Part shown: piece after piece, positions 34,627 to 43,871 of the stretch
How positions within the stretch are numbered: position 1 is the stretch's first letter
Layout of the letters: each line of letters begins with the position of its first letter
DNA from: Sphingomonas sp. 1F27F7B
Lineage (GTDB): Bacteria > Pseudomonadota > Alphaproteobacteria > Sphingomonadales > Sphingomonadaceae
Length of the DNA stretch: 64,000 bases
Reading direction: 5' to 3'
Assembly (NCBI RefSeq): GCF_005503355.1
Contig: NZ_SCMK01000016.1
Coordinates: 42,941-106,940 of the forward strand
Made by a program: the position numbers and the translations under genes
The notes under the pieces: model-generated
Told to the model about the DNA's origin: nothing
Database searches by the model: none
What the model saw: the letters and a program-made list of their open reading frames with translations, nothing else

Positions 34627-35838
34627 TTGCCACGTATCACTGCCGCCCGCGTCATCGTGACGCGCCCCGGCCGCAACTTCGTAACGCTGAAGATCGAGAC
34701 CGACGAGGGCGTCTACGGCCTTGGCGACGCGACGCTGAACGGGCGCGAGCTGGCGGTGGCCAGCTACCTGACGGACCACGTGATTCCGTGCCTTGTCGGC
34801 CGCGATGCGCACAGCATCGAGGACATCTGGCAGTATCTCTACAAGGGCGCCTATTGGCGCCGCGGCCCGGTGACGATGACTGCGATCGCGGCGGTCGACA
34901 TGGCGCTGTGGGACATCAAGGGCAAGCTGGCCGGCATGCCGGTCTACCAGTTGCTCGGCGGTGCGGCGCGCGAAGGCTGCATGGTCTATGGCCATGCCAA
35001 TGGTAGCGATATCGCGGAAACCATCGAGCGCGCGCAGGAATATCTGGAGCAGGGCTATCGCGCCGTGCGCCTCCAGTCCGGCGTGCCGGGCATGGCGACG
35101 ACCTATGGCGTGTCGGGCGAGCGCTTTTATTACGAGCCGGCCAAGGGATCGCTGCCCGAGGAATCGCAGTGGAGCACGGCCAAGTACATGCGCTTCGTGC
35201 CCGAGCTGTTCCAGAAGGCGCGCGACGCGCTGGGCTGGGACATCCATCTGCTCCATGACGTCCACCATCGCCTCACCCCGATCGAGGCCGGGCGACTGGG
35301 CAAGGACCTGGAGCCCTATCGCCTGTTCTGGCTCGAGGACGCGACGCCCGCCGAGAACCAGGCCGCCTTCCGCCTGATCCGTCAGCACACCACTACGCCG
35401 CTGGCGGTGGGCGAGATCTTCAATTCGATCTGGGATGCCAAGCAGCTGATCGAAGAGCAGCTGATCGACTATATCCGCGCGACCGTGGTGCATGCCGGCG
35501 GCATCACCCATCTGCGCCGGGTGGCGGCGCTCGCCGATCTCTACCAGGTGCGCACCGGCTGCCACGGCGCGACCGACCTGTCGCCGGTATGCATGGCGGC
35601 CGCGCTGCACTTCGGCCTCTCGATCCCCAATTTCGGCATCCAGGAATATATGCGCCATTCGGAGGAGACCGATGCCGTCTTCCCGCATGCCTATCGCTTC
35701 GGCAACGGGCTGATGCATCCGGGCGACAAGCCGGGCCTGGGCGTCGACATCGACGAGGCGCTGGCGGCGAAGTACGAATATAAGCGCGCCTATCTGCCGG
35801 TGAACCGGCTGGAAGACGGGACGATGTTCAACTGGTGA
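34627..35838 (+). CDS. manD: D-mannonate dehydratase (ManD, enolase superfamily)
   Basis: A 403-residue enolase-superfamily enzyme dehydrating D-mannonate to 2-keto-3-deoxy-D-gluconate, part of glucuronate catabolism. It closely follows the characterised Novosphingobium Man[27 protein letters not shown], and metal ligands Asp211 (LLHDVHH), Glu237 (WLEDATP) and Glu263 (VGEIF), with the catalytic pair Tyr160 and His213. The tail LEDGTMFNW is also family-typical. I start at TTG 34627 with AGGGGG seven bases upstream, because the promoter and operator cover 34570-34609 and rule out the GTG at 34591. Its presence points to glucuronate (via fructuronate and mannonate) as a product of the polymer degraded here. 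Confidence 0.93.
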   Translation: MPRITAARVIVTRPGRNFVTLKIETDEGVYGLGDATLNGRELAVASYLTDHVIPCLVGRDAHSIEDIWQYLYKGAYWRRGPVTMTAIAAVDMALWDIKGKLAGMPVYQLLGGAAREGCMVYGHANGSDIAETIERAQEYLEQGYRAVRLQSGVPGMATTYGVSGERFYYEPAKGSLPEESQWSTAKYMRFVPELFQKARDALGWDIHLLHDVHHRLTPIEAGRLGKDLEPYRLFWLEDATPAENQAAFRLIRQHTTTPLAVGEIFNSIWDAKQLIEEQLIDYIRATVVHAGGITHLRRVAALADLYQVRTGCHGATDLSPVCMAAALHFGLSIPNFGIQEYMRHSEETDAVFPHAYRFGNGLMHPGDKPGLGVDIDEALAAKYEYKRAYLPVNRLEDGTMFNW

Positions 35839-36100
35839 GCCGGGGCGCCGGGCAAGCTCCCTACGGCGCGCGACCGGCGACTCGCCGAAGTTCGGCCAAG
35901 CGCGGGGTTTTCGGCGCGCTATTTTCCCTATTTTCCCGGGAACGCGCCCCATCTCGCAACATGATTGCGGGCGCGTGATCCTATTTCCCCAACGAGGCAA
36001 AGAGCGGTCGGGCATTGCACCCGACCACGCCGGCCGAGCAGGCGAAATCCTACATTGCAAGGAGCTAGGGCCAAACCTCGATCAAGGCCTTGATTTCTTT

Positions 36101-36235
36101 CGTCATCCCCGCGCAGGCGGGGATCCAGGGCCAAGCGCGGAGCGAGGGTGGCAGGCCCCGTCCTTTCCGGACGGCGTTCGCGGGATGGCATCGATATCCC
36201 GCACTACCCTGGATCCCCGCCTGCGCGGGGATGAC
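36101..36235. repeat. REP/BIME-like palindromic element
   Basis: CGTCATCCCCGCGCAGGCGG on the left is mirrored by GCCTGCGCGGGGATGAC on the right, with shorter nested repeats between. It occupies the centre of a 466-bp gene-free stretch (35839-36304), which also shows a GC hairpin CCCTCCC...GGGAGAGGG at 36271-36294 that may terminate the DUF1508 transcript. Otherwise nothing is seen in the stretch. Confidence 0.82.
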
Positions 36236-36304
36236 AAGGTTTGCTGAACGAGTCTTGACCCTAGCAAAGTCCCTCCCTCGCTTGCGGGAGAGGGAAAGAT
36301 CGCT

Positions 36305-36478
36305 TCAGCCTTCGTCGACCGGTGCCCCGGGGCCGTTCTTCAGGATCGACTCGATCGCGTTCTTCGCGTTCGCCTTGCTCGAATAGCCCTCGGTCCAGAA
36401 GATCACTTCGCTGTTGTATTTGAACTTCGCGACATATTCGCCGGCCTTGTTCTGCTCGATCACGAACTTGTGTGCCAT
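36305..36478 (-). CDS. Small DUF1508/YegP-family protein
   Basis: A 57-residue protein starting MAHKFVIEQNKAGEYVAKFKY and containing EVIFWTEGYSSKANAKNAIES, the single-repeat form of the DUF1508 (YegP-like) fold. GGGAGAAAGCC precedes the ATG at 36478. It lies 34 bp after the oxidoreductase stop on the same strand and may be cotranscribed. Biological role unknown. Confidence 0.8.
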   Translation of the reverse strand: MAHKFVIEQNKAGEYVAKFKYNSEVIFWTEGYSSKANAKNAIESILKNGPGAPVDEG

Positions 36479-36512
36479 TGGCTTTCTCCCGAACTCGAAC
36501 GGCTAACTCGCG

Positions 36513-37592
36513 TTAGCTTGCGAAACGTGCGGGCGAATAGACCTCCGGGTCAATAGCCGCCACGGCCGGATCGGGCGAAACGCCAAGCAGCAGCGCCGCG
36601 GCGAGCTTCGCCGCGGCCGGCGCCGTCTGGATGCCGAAGCCGCCCTGGCCGGCGCACCAGAAGAAGCCCGGCGCGCCCGCATCGAAGCCATAGACCGGCA
36701 GGCGATCGGGGGCGAAGGTGCGCAGGCCCGCCCATTTGTGCTCGAGCTTTTCGACGCGCCAGTCGACGACATGCTCGAACCGGTCGATCGCGGTGGCGAC
36801 GTCGATATCCTCGGGCCGGGCGTCGCAAGGCGGCGTCGCGATTTCGTCATGGGGGCTCAGCCAGATCCGCCCGCCCGCTTCCGGCTTCCAATAGAAGCTG
36901 CCGCCGATATGCGCGACCATCGGGCTGCCCGGCGCGGGCGCGGGATCGGTCTTCAGCTGCATGATCGTGCGGCGATAGGGCCGGATGCCAAGCGGCTTCG
37001 CCCCCGCCATCTCCGCTACCGGATCGGCCCAGGCACCCGCCGCATTCACCAGGATCGCGGCATCGAAGGGGCCGGCCCGGGTCTCAAGCTTCCACCCGCC
37101 ATCCGCGCGCCGCGCGGATAGGAGGCCCGCATCGGTCAGCAATTCCGCCCCGGCCCGCTTCGCGGCGGCGAGCATGTCGCCGTGCAGGCCGCCGACATCG
37201 ATATATTCGCAGCTCGGCTCGAACACGCCGAGCGTCCATTCGGGGCGCAGGCCCGGTATCCTCGCCCGGGGATCGACCGGGTGCAGCGCCACCCCCGTCC
37301 CCGCGAACTCGGCGATAAAGGCATCGATCGCCGCCGCCTCGTCCGCCCGGCCGACATGAAGCGAGCCCATCGGCTCCAGATAGGGACGCAGCATCGCGCC
37401 CGAGGCCGTGGTGAGCGGCTGGACGGCCGGCCCGCCATAGCTTTCCGACCAGAAGGCGGCGGATCGGCCCGTGGCGTGATAGCCGGCGCGCACCTCCGCC
37501 TCGAGCAGCAGCACGCGCGCATGGGGGGCGAGCTCGGCCGCGAGGCTGGCGCCGGCGATGCCGGCTCCCACGATCGCTACATCATGCGCCAT
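36513..37592 (-). CDS. FAD-dependent oxidoreductase, DAO/glycine-oxidase family
   Basis: A 359-residue flavoenzyme. The dinucleotide-binding motif VAIVGAGIAGASLA is at residues 5-18, followed by LLEAEVRAGYHATGRSAAF, and the C-terminal FAD stretch WCAGQGGFGIQTAPA. Such enzymes oxidise amino acids or amines such as glycine, sarcosine or D-amino acids. The ATG overlaps the upstream hydrolase stop (TGATG at 37590-37594). Confidence 0.86.
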   Translation of the reverse strand: MAHDVAIVGAGIAGASLAAELAPHARVLLLEAEVRAGYHATGRSAAFWSESYGGPAVQPLTTASGAMLRPYLEPMGSLHVGRADEAAAIDAFIAEFAGTGVALHPVDPRARIPGLRPEWTLGVFEPSCEYIDVGGLHGDMLAAAKRAGAELLTDAGLLSARRADGGWKLETRAGPFDAAILVNAAGAWADPVAEMAGAKPLGIRPYRRTIMQLKTDPAPAPGSPMVAHIGGSFYWKPEAGGRIWLSPHDEIATPPCDARPEDIDVATAIDRFEHVVDWRVEKLEHKWAGLRTFAPDRLPVYGFDAGAPGFFWCAGQGGFGIQTAPAAAKLAAALLLGVSPDPAVAAIDPEVYSPARFAS

Positions 37593-38536
37593 CAGCGCCG
37601 CTGGGCGCGCGCGGCGAGGAACAGGTCGATCTCGCCGATCGCGCGATTGCGGACCCGGTCTTCCTCGCGCAGAATCTCATGCGCGCTTTCCTTGCCGAAG
37701 CTGACGATGCGGGCATCGGGAAGCTTCGGCACGATCCGGAGCGCCGCCTTCGCATCGACCAGGCCGTCCGCCTTGGCGACGAGGGCGAGCACCGGCACCG
37801 GCATCTTCCGAAGCTTCGGGTTGCCCGCCAGCTCGCGCATCGACTTGAACGCCTGGATCAGCCAGCGCCAGCTCGGCGGGCCGGTGACGATCGCGGGATC
37901 GTGCTGCTGCCACCAGATCTCGTCGGCATAGCGATCGGGATCATGGGTGAGCAGGTTGGCGCGGGTTTCGGTGGTATAGGGCTTCTCGTTGCTCTTCCAG
38001 GCGGGCCGGGTGCCGTCCCCCAATCCCCCCAGGATGCGCGCGGCGCGCTCGGCAAACGGCCCCAGCGCGCTCTTCACGCCCAGCATCGGCGCGACGATCA
38101 CCGCGGCATCGGGGCGGATCGCGCCCTCGACCAGCCCGCGCAGCACCAGATGGCCGCCCATCGAATGGCCCATCACCACGTGCGGGCCCGGCGTCGCGGC
38201 TTCCCAGTCGAGGTAAAAGGCGCGCAGATCGGCAATGAAGCTGTCGAAGCTGTCGATGTCGCCGCAATTGGCCGCCGCCGTCAGCCGGCCCGATCCGCCC
38301 TGGCCGCGCCAGTCGAACGACGTGATCGTCCAGCCCTGGTCGTGCCAATGGTGGAAGGCCTCGAGATACTTCTCGAAGATGTCGCCCCGCCCGCCCTGGA
38401 ACAGGATCGAACCGCGCGGCGTCGCGGTCTCGGCGGGCCAGGCGAAGGCGCGCAGCTGCCAGCCGTCGGGGGCCGTCCAGCGATGCACCTTGGCCCCTGC
38501 GGGAATGGTGCGGCGGATATCCGGGTTTTCACGCAT
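37592..38536 (-). CDS. Alpha/beta hydrolase, monoacylglycerol-lipase/lysophospholipase type
   Basis: A 314-residue cytoplasmic hydrolase. FQGGRGDIFEKYLEAF, SFDWRGQGGSG, nucleophile elbow MGHSMGGH, ALVAKADGLVDAKA for the acid and KESAHEILRE for the histidine. The pattern matches PldB-like lysophospholipases and monoglyceride lipases. It is the first gene of an operon with the DAO-family oxidoreductase and DUF1508 genes and diverges from the Tad cluster. Confidence 0.85.
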   Translation of the reverse strand: MRENPDIRRTIPAGAKVHRWTAPDGWQLRAFAWPAETATPRGSILFQGGRGDIFEKYLEAFHHWHDQGWTITSFDWRGQGGSGRLTAAANCGDIDSFDSFIADLRAFYLDWEAATPGPHVVMGHSMGGHLVLRGLVEGAIRPDAAVIVAPMLGVKSALGPFAERAARILGGLGDGTRPAWKSNEKPYTTETRANLLTHDPDRYADEIWWQQHDPAIVTGPPSWRWLIQAFKSMRELAGNPKLRKMPVPVLALVAKADGLVDAKAALRIVPKLPDARIVSFGKESAHEILREEDRVRNRAIGEIDLFLAARAQRR

Positions 38537-38586
38537 TGGGCTTGGTTACGTTTTGATAAGCCGTCCCGTCTAGGACTTTGGCTCAT

Positions 38587-39060
38587 ATGGGGGAATGGGT
38601 CGTCACTTTGCTGCTCGTGGCACTTGCGCTGCTGCTCGTCTCGGCGGGCATCCAGGATGCGCGCTCGCGCGAGATCGCCGACTGGAAGAACGCCGCCATC
38701 GCATTGATGGCGCCGCTCTGGTGGTGGGCGAACGGGCTGGCGCTGTGGCCGGACGTGGCGATGCAGGCGGGATTGGCCGCGCTGGTCTTCGCCTTCTTCG
38801 TCGGCGCCTTCGCGCTGGGGCAGATGGGCGGCGGCGATGTGAAGATGATCGGCGCGCTCGCCCTGTGGCTGCCGGTGCAGCCGCTGGTGTGGATGCTCGT
38901 GCTGATGTCGCTGATCGGCGGCGGAGTCACGCTCGTCATGGTGATCGAGCGCTGGTTTCGCCGGGGCGCGGGGGGACCGCTGGAGATCCCCTATGGCGTC
39001 GCCATCGCGATCGCGGCGCTGCTGGTTCTCCGCGAACCGATTTTTAACCAGTTCGGATGA
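38587..39060 (+). CDS. cpaA: Prepilin peptidase CpaA (TadV)
   Basis: A 157-residue aspartyl membrane protease processing Flp prepilins. First catalytic Asp is in AGIQDARSREI and the second in GQMGGGDVKMIGA (the family GxGD motif). Six hydrophobic segments are visible. Start ATG 38587; a TTG nine bases upstream is in frame but less likely. It opens the Tad cluster, 50 bp from the divergent hydrolase gene. Confidence 0.9.
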   Translation: MGEWVVTLLLVALALLLVSAGIQDARSREIADWKNAAIALMAPLWWWANGLALWPDVAMQAGLAALVFAFFVGAFALGQMGGGDVKMIGALALWLPVQPLVWMLVLMSLIGGGVTLVMVIERWFRRGAGGPLEIPYGVAIAIAALLVLREPIFNQFG

Positions 39061-39121
39061 ATAATTAACGCTGGCGCAACCACAAACGCCCGCGTTTTTG
39101 AGAAGGCTTGGGAATAGCGAA

Positions 39122-40156
39122 ATGGATGCACGCAAGCTGATCCTGCTCGTCGGCGCGCTCGTCGTGGCGGCCATCACCGCGTTCATGGCGCGCAACCTGA
39201 TGAGCGGCGCGCCCGCGCCCCAGGCCGGTGCCGTGCCGGCGGCGGTCCAGCCGCAGAACACCACCGAAGTGCTCGTCGCCAAGCGCGAGCTGCCGGTGGG
39301 CACCATCCTCGACGCCCAGTCGCTGGAATTCCGCCCCTGGCCCAAGGAGCTGGTCGAGGGCGCCTATTATGTGCGGAGCGAATCGGATCCGGCCAAGCTG
39401 GTCGGCACCGTCGTGCGCTTCCCGATCCCCGCTGGCCAGCCGGTTACCCAGGGCGCCCTGGTCAAGCCCGGCGACCGCGGCTTCCTGGCCGCCGCGCTCG
39501 GCGCCGGCATGCGCGCGGTGACCGTGCCCGTCTCGACCCAGAGCGCAGTCGCCGGCTTCGTCTTCCCGGGCGACCGCATCGACCTGATCCTCACCCAGTC
39601 GGTGAGCGGCGGCGGCGACGGACCCGCGCTCAAGGCGTCGGAGACGGTGCTGCGCAACCTGCGCGTGCTCGCCACCGACCAGAAGACCGACAAGCAGACC
39701 GACGACAAGGGCAATACGATCGTCAACACCTATTCGACCGTCACGGTCGAGGCGACGCCCAAGATCGCCGAGAAGATCGCAGTGGCCCAGACCATCGGCA
39801 CGCTCTCGCTTTCGCTGCGCTCGATCGCCGACAATCAGGGCGAGCTCGAGGACGCGATCGCGAACGGCGATGTCGAAGTGCCGAGCGATCCGAAGAAGGA
39901 AAAGGAAATGATCGCCAAGGTGGCACGGGCGCCGCAGGACGGCGCGACCACCTTCGCCACCGGCGCCGATGTGTCGCGCTTCCAGCGCAGCACCGTGCCG
40001 GCCAAGCTGCACGACATGGGCCCCGCGGGCGTCTCCGGCGCACCCGGCGCCGCGCCCGCGCAAGGCTATCCCGGCGCCGCGACTCCGCGCGGTCCGGTCG
40101 TGACCATCGTTCGCGGCAATGCCGAGACCGCCGTTGCTCTGGGGGGCAGGAACTGA
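39122..40156 (+). CDS. cpaB: Flp pilus assembly protein CpaB (RcpC)
   Basis: A 344-residue protein with an N-terminal membrane anchor (KLILLVGALVVAAITAFMA), then the SAF/RcpC domain with LVAKRELPVGTILDAQSL and GDRIDLILTQ. It bridges the inner membrane and the secretin of the Tad pilus. The C-terminal tail is Gly/Ala/Pro-rich. The stop overlaps the next gene's leader by one base gap (ATG of cpaC at 40158). Confidence 0.9.
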   Translation: MDARKLILLVGALVVAAITAFMARNLMSGAPAPQAGAVPAAVQPQNTTEVLVAKRELPVGTILDAQSLEFRPWPKELVEGAYYVRSESDPAKLVGTVVRFPIPAGQPVTQGALVKPGDRGFLAAALGAGMRAVTVPVSTQSAVAGFVFPGDRIDLILTQSVSGGGDGPALKASETVLRNLRVLATDQKTDKQTDDKGNTIVNTYSTVTVEATPKIAEKIAVAQTIGTLSLSLRSIADNQGELEDAIANGDVEVPSDPKKEKEMIAKVARAPQDGATTFATGADVSRFQRSTVPAKLHDMGPAGVSGAPGAAPAQGYPGAATPRGPVVTIVRGNAETAVALGGRN

Positions 40157-40157
40157 G

Positions 40158-41879
40158 ATGACACGCAAGCTTCTTCTGAGGCGCTCGCTCGCAGCGATCG
40201 TGTCGACCGCACTGGTCGGCGCGCCGGCGACCGGCTTCGCCCAGACCGGCAAGGCCAAGCGCCCCAATCCGGCCCGTGCCAACCCGAACCGCGCGAATGT
40301 GGGCATCGCCAACCTGCCCCCCGGCTCCCAGCGGCCGGCCAGCGAGATCCTGCTTTCGACCGGCCAGGGCGAGCTGATCACGCTGCCCGCCAATGTCGCC
40401 AACGTCTGGACCTCCAATCCGTCCGTCGCCGACGTCTATGTGAACAATCCGCGCCAGATCCATCTGTTCGGCAAGGATTTCGGCGAGGCGACGGTGTTTG
40501 CGACCAGCGCCTCGGGCGCGGTGGTCTTTGCCACCAATGTCCGCGTGGCGCAGAACATCACGTCGATCGACCGCATGGTGAAGGTCGCCATGCCCGATGC
40601 GGACATCCAGGTGACCACCGTCGGCCAGATCGCGGTGATCAACGGCACGGTGAAGTCGCCGCAGGACAGCGAGCAGGCGCAACGCCTGGTCACCGGCCTG
40701 CTCAACCCGGGCGTCAACGTCAACGATGCCAATGCGCAGCTCAAGATCGCAGTGATCAACCGGCTGAGGACCGCCACCCCGCTCCAGGTGCAGCTGCAGG
40801 TGAAGTTCGCCGAGGTGAGCCGCAGCTTCGTCAAGAACATCGGCGTGAACTTCACCACCAAGGACCCGACCGGCGGCTTCCAGTTCGGCCTGGCCCAGGG
40901 CCGCAGCCCGGGCTCGTTCTCGGCGACGGACCTCGCCAAATATCCGACCGCGACGATGACGCAGAACGGCGTCACCATCACCGGCGCCTATGATCCCTCG
41001 ACGGGCCGGTTCGTGAATCCGCGCGCCAGCGGCCTGGCCGACATCACCCGCGGCTCGGACAATGCCACCATGGGCCTGGCCGGCAAGCTGTTCGGCCTCG
41101 ACGTGCTCTCGGCGATCGATCTCGGCGAGACGATCGGCCAGGTGACCACACTGGCCAACCCGAACCTCACCGCCCAGTCGGGAGAGACCGCGAACTTCCT
41201 CGCCGGCGGCGAGATTCCGATTCCGGTCGCGCAGGGCCTGGGCACCACCACGGTGGAATACAAGCAATATGGCATCAGCCTGGCCTTCACCCCGACGGTG
41301 CTCGCCGATGGCCGCATCTCGCTGCGCGTGCGCCCCGAAGTGTCGCAGCTGACTTCGGCCGGTGCGGTGCAGCTCAACGGCGTCACCATCCCCGCGCTCA
41401 GCACGCGCCGCAGCGAAACCACGGTCGAGCTCGGCTCGGGCGAGAGCATGGTGGTCGGCGGGCTGCTGCAGAATTCGCAGAACAATTCGATCACCAAGAC
41501 GCCGGGCCTGGGCGACGTGCCGATCCTGGGCGCGCTGTTCCGCTCGAACGGCTTCCAGCGCAACGAGACCGAGCTGGTGATCGTGATCACCCCCTATCTG
41601 GTGAAGCCGGTCAACGCCAACCAGATCGTCCTGCCGACCGACGGCTACAAGGCGCCGAACGACTTCGACCGCATCTTCATGGGCGCCCTGTCCAGCCGCG
41701 ACAAGAATGGCGAGCGCCCCAAGCCGAGCATGGCACCGGCGGACGGCCAGCCCTCGGTCGGCGCCTATTCGCCCGCGCCCGCCGGCCAGCCGGCCGCGCC
41801 CGTGCAGACGGCGCCCGCGCCGCAACCCAACCGCAAGCAGAAGAAGGGCGGCTCCGCGGCCCCCGGCTTCGGCTTCTGA
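40158..41879 (+). CDS. cpaC: Tad pilus secretin CpaC (RcpA)
   Basis: A 573-residue outer-membrane secretin with signal peptide (cleavage near ATGFAQ). N-domain: LSTGQGELITLPANVANVWTS and VNDANAQLKIAVINRLR; secretin core: VGGLLQNSQNNSITKTPGLG, and DVPILGALFRSNGFQRNETELVIVITPYLV. The C-terminus has a Pro/Ala/Gln-rich extension of about 60 residues. It forms the pore for the pilus. Confidence 0.92.
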   Translation: MTRKLLLRRSLAAIVSTALVGAPATGFAQTGKAKRPNPARANPNRANVGIANLPPGSQRPASEILLSTGQGELITLPANVANVWTSNPSVADVYVNNPRQIHLFGKDFGEATVFATSASGAVVFATNVRVAQNITSIDRMVKVAMPDADIQVTTVGQIAVINGTVKSPQDSEQAQRLVTGLLNPGVNVNDANAQLKIAVINRLRTATPLQVQLQVKFAEVSRSFVKNIGVNFTTKDPTGGFQFGLAQGRSPGSFSATDLAKYPTATMTQNGVTITGAYDPSTGRFVNPRASGLADITRGSDNATMGLAGKLFGLDVLSAIDLGETIGQVTTLANPNLTAQSGETANFLAGGEIPIPVAQGLGTTTVEYKQYGISLAFTPTVLADGRISLRVRPEVSQLTSAGAVQLNGVTIPALSTRRSETTVELGSGESMVVGGLLQNSQNNSITKTPGLGDVPILGALFRSNGFQRNETELVIVITPYLVKPVNANQIVLPTDGYKAPNDFDRIFMGALSSRDKNGERPKPSMAPADGQPSVGAYSPAPAGQPAAPVQTAPAPQPNRKQKKGGSAAPGFGF

Positions 41880-41883
41880 CCCG

Positions 41884-42531
41884 ATGCGACTGACGAGGAG
41901 ATCGCCCGTGCTTCCGCGCTTCACTCCCCTGCTCGTCCCGGCGCTGCTGCTCGCCGGCTGCGGGACCTATAATGGCGGCGTGGAATCGGTCCACCAGCCG
42001 ATCGTCCAGCGCAACGACTATGTGCTCGACCTGCAGACGGCGGGCTATGGCCTGGCACCGGGCGAGAGCCGGCGTCTCGCCGGCTGGATGTCGGCGATGA
42101 GCCTGCGCTACGGCGACCGGGTCGCGATCGACGACGGCGCCGCCGGCGCCACCGGCCGCGACGAAATCGCCGCCGAGGCCGGCCGCTACGGCCTGATCCT
42201 CGCCGATCGCGCGCCGGTCACCGCCGGCCAGATCGCCCCGGGCACGGTTCGCGTGGTGGTTACCCGGATGGCCGCCAAGGTGCCGGGCTGCCCGGACAAT
42301 TCGCGCCCCGCCGAATATACGTTCGAGGCGAGCACCAGCTCGAACTATGGCTGCGCCACCAACAGCAATCTTGCCGCGATGATCGCGGATCCGGCCGACC
42401 TCGTCCGTGGCGTCGCGGGTTCGCCGACCGCCGATCCGGTCACCTCCTCCAAGGCCATCGGCGCGCTGCGCGCGGCGGTGCCCTCGGGTAGTGGCGGCAA
42501 GGTCGACGCCGGTTCGGGGAGCCCCAAGTGA
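41884..42531 (+). CDS. cpaD: CpaD-family pilus lipoprotein
   Basis: A 215-residue lipoprotein (lipobox LLLAGC). It has the CpaD features VESVHQPIVQRNDYVLDL, RRLAGWMSAMSLRYGDRVAIDD, and the C-terminal CATNSNLAAMIADPADLVRG. It supports secretin assembly. Stop overlaps the cpaE GTG start (GTGA at 42528-42531). Confidence 0.9.
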   Translation: MRLTRRSPVLPRFTPLLVPALLLAGCGTYNGGVESVHQPIVQRNDYVLDLQTAGYGLAPGESRRLAGWMSAMSLRYGDRVAIDDGAAGATGRDEIAAEAGRYGLILADRAPVTAGQIAPGTVRVVVTRMAAKVPGCPDNSRPAEYTFEASTSSNYGCATNSNLAAMIADPADLVRGVAGSPTADPVTSSKAIGALRAAVPSGSGGKVDAGSGSPK

Positions 42532-43820
42532 ACGCACCATTCAATCCCGCCCGCGCCGGGCATCGCGATCCGTTCGTTGCGTTCGTCTGCGACGAGACGA
42601 CGGCGGAGATCCTGCGCCCGATCGCCGTCGAGCTGGGCTGGTCGCCGGAAAAGGTCAACAAGGGCGGGCTGCGCAACGCAGTCCAGACCCTGTCGGTGTC
42701 GGCGAGCCCGAACATCCTGTTCGTCGACCTTTCCGAGAGCGGCGACCCCCTCAACGACATCAACGCGCTCGCCGAAGTCTGCGAGCCGGGCACGATCGTG
42801 ATCGCATCGGGCCAGGTGAACGACGTGCGCCTGTATCGCGACCTCGTCGCGAGCGGCATCCACGACTATCTGCTCAAGCCGTTGAACCCGGATGCGCTGC
42901 GCGATGCCTTCGCCCAGGCGCAGGCCGCGCTCAACGCGCCCAAGCAGGCCGAGACCGGCACCGATCGCCCGCATTGCGCGGTGGCGGTGATCGGCACGCG
43001 CGGCGGCGCCGGCGCCTCGACGCTCGCCACGTCGCTCGCCTGGCTGCTGGGCGAGCGCCAGGGCCGCACGACGGCGCTGCTCGACCTCGACGTGCACTTC
43101 GGCACCGGCGCGCTCGCGCTCGACCTCGAGCCCGGCCGCGGCCTGACCGACGCGATCGAGAATCCCAGCCGCATCGACGGGCTGTTCATCGAGCGCGCGA
43201 TGGTGCGCGCTTCGGATCGTCTCGCCGTGCTCAGCGCCGAAGCGCCGATCCACTCGCCGATCATGACCGACGGCGCCGCCTTCTATCAGCTGCAGGAAGA
43301 GATCCGCACCGCCTTCGAGTGCACCGTGGTCGACCTGCCGCGCTCGATGCTGGTCAACCATCCGCACCTGATCACCGACGTGCAGGTGGCCGTGCTGGTG
43401 ACCGAGCTGACGCTGGCGTCCGCGCGCGACGCGATCCGCATCCTCAGCTGGTTCAAGTCGAACGCGCCGCAGACCCAGGTGATCGTGGTCGCCAACAAGA
43501 TCCAGCAGGCGGCGGTGATCGAGATCAGCCGCAAGGACTTTGAAGGCTCGATCGAGCGCAGGATCGATTTCCTGCTGCCCTTCGATGCCAAGCTGGCCTC
43601 GCAATCGGCCAAGCTGGGCAAGCCGCTCGCCGAAGTGGGCAAGGGCAACAAGGGCGTCGCCCCGCTTGCGGACCTCGCCCAGCGCATCGCCGGCATCGCC
43701 GATTCGGGTGCCGATGAAGCCGGTGCCGGCAAGGCGAAGGGCAAGGGCGACAAGCCCAGGGGCGGCGGCTCGCTGCTCGACAAGTTCAAGGCGAAGATGC
43801 CGGTCAAGGCAAAGAAGTAA
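42528..43820 (+). CDS. cpaE: CpaE/TadZ pilus localisation ATPase-like protein
   Basis: A 430-residue protein: N-terminal atypical receiver-like domain (residues 1-130, FVAFVCDETTAEILRPIAVEL), then a ParA/MinD-like domain with GTRGGAGASTLATSLAW (deviant Walker A) and VVDLPRSMLVNHPHLITD. TadZ proteins set the polar location of the Tad machine. The C-terminal part ends in a Lys-rich tail. Confidence 0.9.
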   Translation: MNAPFNPARAGHRDPFVAFVCDETTAEILRPIAVELGWSPEKVNKGGLRNAVQTLSVSASPNILFVDLSESGDPLNDINALAEVCEPGTIVIASGQVNDVRLYRDLVASGIHDYLLKPLNPDALRDAFAQAQAALNAPKQAETGTDRPHCAVAVIGTRGGAGASTLATSLAWLLGERQGRTTALLDLDVHFGTGALALDLEPGRGLTDAIENPSRIDGLFIERAMVRASDRLAVLSAEAPIHSPIMTDGAAFYQLQEEIRTAFECTVVDLPRSMLVNHPHLITDVQVAVLVTELTLASARDAIRILSWFKSNAPQTQVIVVANKIQQAAVIEISRKDFEGSIERRIDFLLPFDAKLASQSAKLGKPLAEVGKGNKGVAPLADLAQRIAGIADSGADEAGAGKAKGKGDKPRGGGSLLDKFKAKMPVKAKK

Positions 43821-43871
43821 CCATTGCGCGGCTAGGCTGCGCCAGGATCGGTCAAGCGGAGTTGGTGCGGC

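Noticed and set aside
33575..36235. Palindromic repeats at 33575 and 36101 as a CRISPR array
   Set aside because: Only two copies 2.4 kb apart, no regular spacers and no cas genes; they match REP-like elements seen elsewhere in the window.
39741..41924. A 727-codon minus-strand frame opposite cpaB and cpaC
   Set aside because: Antisense shadow of two confident Tad genes and without any recognisable domain.
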